Origin: Aureobasidium sp. EXF-3400
Lineage: Eukaryota > Ascomycota > Dothideomycetes > Dothideales > Saccotheciaceae
NCBI GenBank assembly: GCA_024195585.1
Contig: SWBL01000190.1
Span: 1 to 64,000 of the forward strand
DNA: 64,000 nt
Reading direction: 5' to 3'
The stretch's first letter is position 1. Each line of letters starts with the position of its first letter. Under the pieces are notes generated by a model that was not told the DNA's origin, searched no databases, and was given only the letters and a program-made list of their open reading frames with translations. Both the position numbers and the translations under genes were made by a program. Below, piece by piece: positions 55,018-64,000 of the stretch.

Positions 55018-56756
55018 CTAGGCTCTTTCCTTCTCTTCTTCTATAGATCCAACAGTGTCTGTCGTCTTCGGTGTCCAACCTCTCCTCTCCTTCATCCTCA
55101 CCAACCTTCGGCGGTAGGCCTCAAACCACTCTTTCGTATGCCCTTCCACTTTATCCTCTTCTCTCTTCCCTTGATTCACGATCTCTATCATCTCTCTCGC
55201 ATACACAATTTCTCCCTCATCGTCCTTCAACGAATGCAATTTTCTACCTACACCTTTTCTCTTCACTCTTTCCTCGTACTCTTGCCTCATTCCCTTTTCG
55301 TCAGGCAATGTTGCAGTACCACTGTATATGGCAGCTACGGCCATCGCTTGGAACTCAAAAAGTGAAAATGTGGCGACGTGGTAGGGCACACCTATGAATG
55401 CTAGTGTGGGGTCCGGGATGTAGAAGATGTCTTTGTGGAGGTTGTGAGTGACCTGTCCTGTGGTGACTAGAGTTGTTTCTGTAGCATTCTCAGGTAACAA
55501 GTCGTCCGCATGAAGAGGAGCGAGGAAAGAATAAGACATGTGGTAACCGGTTCCTAGGATGATGTGGTGGACATCATCAATTGTATCGCCAGAAGATAAG
55601 ATTACACTGCCAGGAAGTGTATCGTCATCTCCGAGTCCTGAAGTAGAGTCGAGAGGGGAGAAATCAGCAATAGACCCAATGCGTTTGCAATTATCGGGCA
55701 ACATAGAGGGCAAGAGGTCATACTCGCCTCCTCGACTCGACTGCCAGATCTTGTTCGCAACACCGCCCAACTCGCGACAGATATCCGTACTCGAGACACC
55801 CGCTCCGATAACCAGGACGTTCTTCCCTGCGTAGGGTGAAGGCGAACGGTAAAGTTTCGAATGCATGATCCGTGTCGGAAAAGCAGTTTTCCAGGCCTTG
55901 AGGTTCTGGTAATCAGGTATGTTTGGGGCATGATAATGTCCACTTGCCACGATGACTGCATCAAACTCCTGTTTCTGTTAGTGAGCATTCTATTCTTCTC
56001 TCGTTTCCGACGTAAGCACATACCTGCACTGTATTTCTCATCTCCTTCTCTCCTGCTTCTTCAACCAATTTCGAAGTACAGACCTCCCATTTGGTTCCTC
56101 TCTTCTCAACTTTATTGACCCTTGTGCGGAAGGATATGTTGGAGAGAATGTCGTTGGCAGCAGCTGTGTCTTGAATGTACGTTGCCAGTACATCATGAGT
56201 GACAAAATCAGGAGTATCTGGTTCCCAGTTATGGGTGCGAAGCTTCATCTCAGGAGTTGAGACGTTGTTGTGGAGACCTTGGTAACATGGTCTGAAGATA
56301 CTCAGTCAGTCGCGATCGTCAAAGAAGTTGGACAGCATGCACAAGACAAGCAAGGGGCAGAAGAACATACCCTGGTGGTGCATGCAAAATCGCCAAATCA
56401 CTGCTGTCAACATCGCTTTTCGAATCTCGCAACTCTTGATCCACGGGACTATCTCGTCGAGTATGTCGGTCGGTGGTCTTCAGCAAAGAATCAAAGGCAG
56501 GTGAGTCTCCTGTCGAAGGCAAGGTTGCTGGGTAAGCTGGCTCAACCGCCGTGCGAGAATTGTATACCCTGTCACAAACCATCAGCATTCTTTTCTGATT
56601 TATCAGTAAGAGGTAGAGCAACAGAGCTTACCATACACCTCCAGCAACGTCTCCTCGCTCAAAGACTGTCACCTCCAGGCCAGCATTTCTGAGATGGATG
56701 GCTGAAGAAACACCACTAACACCGGCACCTATGACAGCGACTGTCTTGACATCCAT
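55018..56756 (-). CDS. Flavin-containing monooxygenase (FMO family)
   Basis: FAD- and NADPH-dependent monooxygenase of the FMO class, oxidising soft nucleophiles (N or S); the substrate is unknown. Exons 56756-56632, 56568-56371, 56291-56024 and 55968-55018 give 513 residues. The FAD-binding motif is VAVIGAGVSGVSSAIHLRNA near residue 6, followed by GLEVTVFERGDVAGGVWVYN. The segment PCYQGLHNNVSTPEMKLR resembles the family's substrate side. EFDAVIVASGHYHAPNIPD is the FMO fingerprint region, with the usual F-x-G-x3-H-type stretch replaced by KLYRSPSPYAGKNVLVIG, which carries the NADPH-binding GAGVSSTDI. HHIILGTGYHMSYSFL matches the late family motif. All splices keep the frame. The charged tail ends EEEKERA. 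The adjacent Rieske gene could supply electrons or work in the same pathway. Confidence 0.9.
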
Positions 56757-57353
56757 AGTAGATTATCCATATAGCGACAGCTATTCATCAAGGCAAAAGC
56801 AAAGAGACAAGCCATGGTTATGGCTCGAAGAAGTCCAGGGCTATGTAGCACGCAAGCAGTTCACCCGCAGCCAAAGGATTCCATTGGGGATGAGATTATC
56901 GGTATCTCATGAGATAATGATTCAATACAGCCAACAAGATCTTTATAAAATGTCGCAATAGCCTTCAGAAGTGATGTTAGTCTCCGCAGACGAATAGATG
57001 GGAAGGCGCGATGCCTCGACCCCACTTGTCACGTAAGCGTGTGGTTTGAGCACGCAATCCGTACCTTGATCGATATCATACTCGGAACCTAGATATGAAC
57101 TGGGGTAAATAAAGGTCCTGTATCCGTGAAAAAGATGATCAGACCAACAATCCTCTGGCTTATCCTTGTCCATCGTTTTTCAATAAACGCATTGAAGTTA
57201 GCGAAGGGCTAGCTGTCGTATATGTCTAAGGGATCGCATTTGCTTGTTACACTACTGATCCGAATGAAGCAAAATTCTATCAATCATCAAAGCCCAATAC
57301 GACTTCATGTCGTTCTTCATTATCAAGTGTCTATCATTCGTTCTCATTTCGCC
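56757..57353. other. Intergenic, FMO promoter and Het-C 3' flank
   Basis: About 600 bases upstream of the monooxygenase gene and downstream of the Het-C stop. No credible gene: the frame 56943-57173 has no motif. Possible shared leader of the FMO gene; nothing specific was seen. Confidence 0.45.
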
Positions 57354-59612
57354 TCAATAACCGCCTCCCTGGTAGTATCCAGATGATTGGCCTTGACCAT
57401 AGCCGGGTGGAGGGCCTTGACCATACCCTTGCTGCTGTTGCTGGTCATAACCGCCATACTGTCCGGGCGGTGGGGGACCAGGAGGGGGCGCATTGTACTG
57501 ACCGCCAAATTGCTGAGGAGTTCCACCGTTGTATGGAACCTCGAAGCCTTGCTGGTAAGCGCTGGGATACGCGTAGGGGTCGTTGTTCGCGAAGCCGGCA
57601 GGAGCAGCAGGCTGATGAGGCTGTTGGTATTGCTGATTGTAGTCGCCAGGTGGGGGAGCCCCCCAGCCGGCTTGAGGTGTTGCTGAAGCAGCTTGGCCAT
57701 AACCTTGCTGTTCGGCTGCACCATACGCGTCCATGCCTCGTTGAGGCTGACCCATGCCAAAGACATTTTGCATATCTCCGGGACCGCCATGTGAGTGAAG
57801 ATGGGGGTTTGTACCACCTGTGTGATTGTGTCCAGCCTTGACGCTCTCGGAGCTGAGAAGTCTATCAAGATCATGGCCACCACCTGGACGCGAACGAGCC
57901 CAGTTCTCAACAACTGCGAACATGCTCTTCTGTATCTCGCAGTGAGGATCGCGGATCGCAGGATGATGGAAGACGCGGAGAACATCGTTGATGACCTCAT
58001 CTTCAGGCACATCAGGATGATCGAAAGCGTAGATGACACGAGGCGCGACATATTGCAGAATACAAGCGGCGACCTTACCAGCGGGCTCATTCAAGATATT
58101 GCTGAAGTGGTCTTTGGACAGCAGAGAGTGGGTAGGATCTGTGCTGAAGGGGTCGGTCCAGACTTCGTACTGATGCTTGCCACTGGCGTCGACGACGCTA
58201 CTGCTGCCCTGCTTGAGACTGTTGGAAGCGGCAGCGATCAAAGGAGTGACGTAAGGTGCGAGCAGACCCATAACAGTCAATGTGACCTTTTCGGTGATCT
58301 TTTCAATCAGACTCTCCAGGCCAGGAATCTTAGAGACAATGTTGCTGATGGTTCTGACAACATTATCGCGGAAAACTAGAATTGGATAGATTTTGGCGAC
58401 AATAGCCTGGGGATCGGCAGTATTGTTGGCAGACGCGACTGGGTTCCAGGCACGATCCTGGCTGTAGCCGCCATCGTCGAAGCCACGAGCACCTACACCA
58501 GCATTCTGAGCGGCGTACTGGTCAGACTCGGATTGCAGACGGACAGCTTCCTGACATAAGGAACCTGTACCAGGTACCTTTGACAGCAAACTGACAAGAC
58601 CAGAGACCTCGCCTGATGGACCCGAACCAGAACGCTTTCCTTCAGCGGAAGCATTGTTCAGAGCACTTTGCATTTCATCAACCTCACTTTGCGTGACATG
58701 ATCGGTGGCCTCACCAAGAACGGAGTGCATAAAATCAACGCCGCCGAAAGTTCCAGTAACCAGAGGGAAGACTCTCTTACCGCGGAGGTTGATCTCAGTG
58801 TTGGTACCGACATGAGGAAAGACGTTTTTGTGTCCAAGCTCGCGGAGAGCCAGCTCAGTATAGTTTGTATGTGCTCCAAAGTCCTCAAGAGTATGCAAAC
58901 TTTGCCCGAGACATCGTAAAGCCTCGCACAAATCCTTCTCATCACCTTTGTTGCTGCCGTGAGTGTACATACGACCATAGTGAATGGCTCTCTTGAAGCT
59001 GTATCTGACATAACCCGAAGAAGTGGCCCAGTCACCGCGTTCGTTGGCAATGTAATTCTTCATGCCTGTGTCAGGATCGATTGCAAGCTCCTCTGGTTGA
59101 ACAGGACCACGAAGACGTTGATCATATTGTCTTGCATCGAGGTTGTCAGCGTAGTCCTTGGGGTTGTCTATATGCTCCTGGATGTACAGTTAGCAGAGTC
59201 CTGTAGTAGGTTGGGTGTGCCTTCAGCTTACCTCTGGGCGGTAGACGCCAAGGCGTTCATCAGTGACCTCGAATTCACCAGTGGCGTAGCCAAAGGACAT
59301 GAAAGCAAGGACCCAGACAAGAATGCGAATTGTGCTGGCAGGGACACCCTTGAGAGTGCCGACGTCTACAGCTTGACTGTAATCACGGAGCCAGTTTCCA
59401 AAGTAGACGCGCTTGATCATCATCGAAGTCCACTTGTGTTTCTTCAGACAGTCAACTGTCTTGAGCATATCTTCGATATCGCCATGGCGCCAATTCTTGC
59501 CTTCAATCTTTGAGATGGAAGCAATGTTTCCAGCACCAAATGCATGGGTGGGAGTTGCAAAGAGCAAGACTGCTACTAAGCAGAGAAACAGCAGCAATTT
59601 CGTGTTCGCCAT
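57354..59612 (-). CDS. Het-C-type heterokaryon incompatibility protein
   Basis: Homologue of Neurospora HET-C, involved in allorecognition there; in many fungi it is conserved without that role. Exons 59612-59232 and 59177-57354 give 734 residues. A signal peptide (MANTKLLLFLCLVAVLLFAT, then PTHAFGAG) directs the protein to the secretory path. The family block follows: WRHGDIEDMLKTVDCLKKHK, KRVYFGNWLRDYSQAVDVGT, IRILVWVLAFMSFGYATGEF and RLGVYRPEEHIDNPKDYADN. Histidine-rich parts (RAIHYGRMYTHGSNKGDEKD, EDFGAHTNYTEL) suggest a metal site. Residues from about 585 are Gly/Gln/Pro/Tyr-rich with His clusters (NHTGGTNPHLHSHGG) and end in QGYGQ-type repeats, like the glycine-rich tail of HET-C. The single intron joins in phase 0 at YRPE-EHIDN. 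Confidence 0.93.
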
Positions 59613-60178
59613 GTTGTTGTTGATGTGTAAAAGATCAAACAAGGGTGGTGTTGATGTGTGGAAGATCAAACAACTAAGGATGATGACGATGCAAGTGGGA
59701 TGGATTTATATGAGGCTGAGCTGTGAAGGATGGAGGGGCACAGGTGGCTGTGCGTTTCGGGTTGTGAACGACCGCGAGTAATGCGCCACGAAGACTTGTA
59801 TGCTTCTATTCTGGTAGGACCGCAGCAAGAAGACGCGTAGGAAGAGTAGTACACAGGTTTGGCTATCTCACGGTCTTTCAAAGGACAGATGCCTGGTTCA
59901 AATCGATATTATCGTGGATATAAGAGAGAGCGGAAGGTACATGGCGGCAAGGCAGAGCGGAGGGCGGAAGTGCCAAGGCCGAAATGATGATGGAGTTGCA
60001 GGGACTTTTTTGGCTCAAAGCGGCGACTCTCTGAAGCATTTCCAGTGCCTCTCTGGACTCTTCGACGACAACCACTTTATCGCTCTTGTCGCACCCATTG
60101 TCCGGCCACTTCTGGAATCCTCTTGTCGGCTACTCAACACGAGATATATCTCACACGCCGCTTCCTTCGAGTGTCAAG
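59613..60178. promoter_or_regulatory. Divergent promoter Het-C / PRP43
   Basis: A 566-bp region between divergent start codons. Frames crossing it are short and in conflict. No named element was recognised. Confidence 0.45.
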
Positions 60179-62514
<2,336 letters not shown>

Positions 62515-62809
62515 AAGTGAGGATATGTTTTTAGTGGTTGTATAGATTATACCGGAAAGTTGGACGCTTCAATTCATCGTTACTGTCTGGGTCTTTGACA
62601 GACAAAGCAAAACTTGGTATCACATTCCTCTGCCTCTTGTGAAATGCTAGATCTCCAGGGCTGTCCGGATGTGGAAGGATAATGACTCCGCGAAGGCACG
62701 TGCGCGTGTTGTGCCTCGGCCAACTCTTCGCGTCTTCCTTGACTGGGGGCTTGAATGTTGTATAGAGCTTCTTCAGATCGACAGTCTCGACTGATTCTAA
62801 GTTGCAATC
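62515..62809. other. Intergenic, PRP43 3' flank and ORC6 promoter
   Basis: About 295 bases between two genes on the same strand. Minus-strand frames here are without features. No RNA gene or repeat was seen. Confidence 0.45.
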
Positions 62810-64000
62810 ATGCCGACACCGATAGAGCAGGCGCTCATCACACTCGTGCCGACCCTCAATTCTCTCCCGCAAGAGCTAATCGACCTCTCAACCTCCCTCC
62901 TCGCTCAATCACGAAACAAAGCTTCCTCACTTAAGCCTGAAGAGGAGATCGGAAGAACATATGCTTGCGCACATATCGCAGTCGAGCGACTAAAACCTCG
63001 CTTGGACATCGACAAGGTCGTCGCCAGACCGCCTGTCGCTCCAAGGATCTACAAGAAACTATATGGATATCTGGATGCAGCATTGAAGGAACCAGCGACA
63101 CCAAGAACGAACAGGCTGAAAGACGTAGGCTTAGTGGGGACACCTGGGAGTGGAAGAGGCAGGAGAAGTAATTTGGGTACACCGTCTAAGACTCCTGCAA
63201 AAGGCATCAAGAGCGCTGGTGCTACACCGCTAAAGACACCGGCGTCCGTTGCGAAGAGTGTGGGAAGTGTCACAGCATCCGGGAGGAGGACGAGGTCAGC
63301 GGTCAAGGCTCCAGAAGAGAAACAAGAGGCCGTAATACCGGACTCGGAGGAGGAGAGACAGAAGGAGGCAGTGCAAGAAGAAGAAACGGACGACAATCTG
63401 CCCGACCAGATACGACCTATGGCTGAAGCAGTATGCGATGCTCTGGACGTACCACAGGCCACGCCACACGTGTGCGCAGCTCTATCTGCTATTTTGCAAT
63501 TACGAGGTTGGAACGACATCAAGCCAGAGGCTCTCAGATCAACACCTCGATCTTCTGCTAGAAAGCGAAAACGAACTTCGACAGACGCAGACGATGTCGC
63601 AGCAATCGAAGACTCCTCCTCAATCACACCAACATCCCTTCCAGCACTCATCGTAGCGATCTCTCTAGTCACAACCTTCACCCTCCGCAACACTGTCATA
63701 GACGGCACAACCTACGCAACCGCACGCTCTTCCGCCATCGCCGCACTCGAACCCGACGCGCCCCTACCAAAAGACGTTGATACCTTTCTACACGCCAGCA
63801 AAGCAGAAGGCTGGCTCGAACTCCCATGGTTCACCACCGTAAAAGCCTCTACTATCACGTCCATTCCTCAAGCACAAACACCAAAGAAGAACAAACCCCC
63901 TGCCAAAACCCCTCTACACAGAAAGGAGAAACATGCTCCAAGACCAGTCACCAAAGATGCTGAGATGGATACAGTGATGGAAGACGCAGATGCGGAAGCT
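62810..64000 (+). CDS. ORC6: Origin recognition complex subunit 6, 3' end missing
   Basis: Subunit of the origin recognition complex that loads the Mcm2-7 helicase before S phase. The frame is open for 397 codons to the window edge, so the C-terminus is cut. The N-terminal TFIIB-like domain starts MPTPIEQALITLVPTLNSLP and includes SLLAQSRNKASSLKPEEEIG, YACAHIAVERLKPRLDIDKV and KLYGYLDAALK, matching filamentous fungal Orc6. A Thr/Pro/Ser-rich linker with TP sites (possible cyclin-dependent kinase targets) follows: TPGSGRGRRSNLGTPSKTPA and TPLKTPASVAK. A second helical domain carries ALDVPQATPHVCAALSAILQ, then LPALIVAISLVTTFTLR. Basic KRKR near residue 258 may be nuclear targeting. No intron is needed in the part seen. 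Confidence 0.85.
   Translation, partial: MPTPIEQALITLVPTLNSLPQELIDLSTSLLAQSRNKASSLKPEEEIGRTYACAHIAVERLKPRLDIDKVVARPPVAPRIYKKLYGYLDAALKEPATPRTNRLKDVGLVGTPGSGRGRRSNLGTPSKTPAKGIKSAGATPLKTPASVAKSVGSVTASGRRTRSAVKAPEEKQEAVIPDSEEERQKEAVQEEETDDNLPDQIRPMAEAVCDALDVPQATPHVCAALSAILQLRGWNDIKPEALRSTPRSSARKRKRTSTDADDVAAIEDSSSITPTSLPALIVAISLVTTFTLRNTVIDGTTYATARSSAIAALEPDAPLPKDVDTFLHASKAEGWLELPWFTTVKASTITSIPQAQTPKKNKPPAKTPLHRKEKHAPRPVTKDAEMDTVMEDADAEA

Noticed and set aside
41394..56756. Idea of a secondary-metabolite gene cluster (transporter, two regulators, monooxygenase, Rieske protein)
   Set aside because: No polyketide synthase, peptide synthetase, terpene cyclase or other backbone enzyme is present, and a tRNA and unrelated genes intervene.

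Overview
The window is nuclear DNA of a filamentous ascomycete (Pezizomycotina). Most genes carry short introns (about 50-90 nt, GT..AG, many with CTAAC/CTGAC-like branch sites). The gene set fits: Het-C, C24(28)-sterol reductase, Zn2Cys6 regulators with a fungal-type central domain, an FSH-family hydrolase and a fungal SPOUT methyltransferase. Protein style suggests a dothideomycete, but the genus cannot be fixed from sequence alone. No prophage, CRISPR array or intact transposon was seen. Exon joins were made by hand; each final model keeps one open frame across its splice sites.

Layout. 1-14 kb is dense housekeeping: RPS4 (cut by the left edge), a dienelactone-hydrolase-like enzyme, an RNF10/Mag2-type RING ligase, ERG4, the t-SNARE SED5, POP7 of RNase P/MRP, gamma-COP SEC21 and the phosducin-like PLP2. 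14.6-22.4 kb is looser: a Yap-like bZIP gene with 3.1 kb of gene-free DNA upstream, a SPOUT methyltransferase, a tiny SelK-like membrane protein, and 1.6 kb of non-coding DNA with a tetranucleotide microsatellite and a diverged duplication. 22.4-29.9 kb is one gene for a disordered protein of about 2,361 residues, which would look like two genes if its 310-nt intron were missed.

30.6-39 kb returns to housekeeping genes in divergent pairs: a small mitochondrial-type membrane protein and an FSH hydrolase, RPN5 and SmD2, CMS1 and a large F-box protein. 40-50.3 kb is accessory-like: an unknown protein, a 439-residue AnmK/levoglucosan-kinase-type sugar kinase divergent from a sugar-porter MFS gene, an AT-rich TA-dense block, and two Zn2Cys6 regulators. 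This is the best candidate for a small uptake-and-phosphorylation module.

50.7-64 kb holds a nucleotide-sugar/triose-phosphate-type transporter, tRNA-Ser(GCU), an unrecognised protein with paired CxxC motifs encoded by three exons, a Rieske protein beside a flavin monooxygenase, Het-C, PRP43 and ORC6 (cut by the right edge).

The housekeeping genes act in separate processes: translation, secretion, ergosterol synthesis, proteasome, splicing and ribosome biogenesis, and replication. Only the kinase/transporter/regulator block and the FMO/Rieske pair look functionally linked by position.
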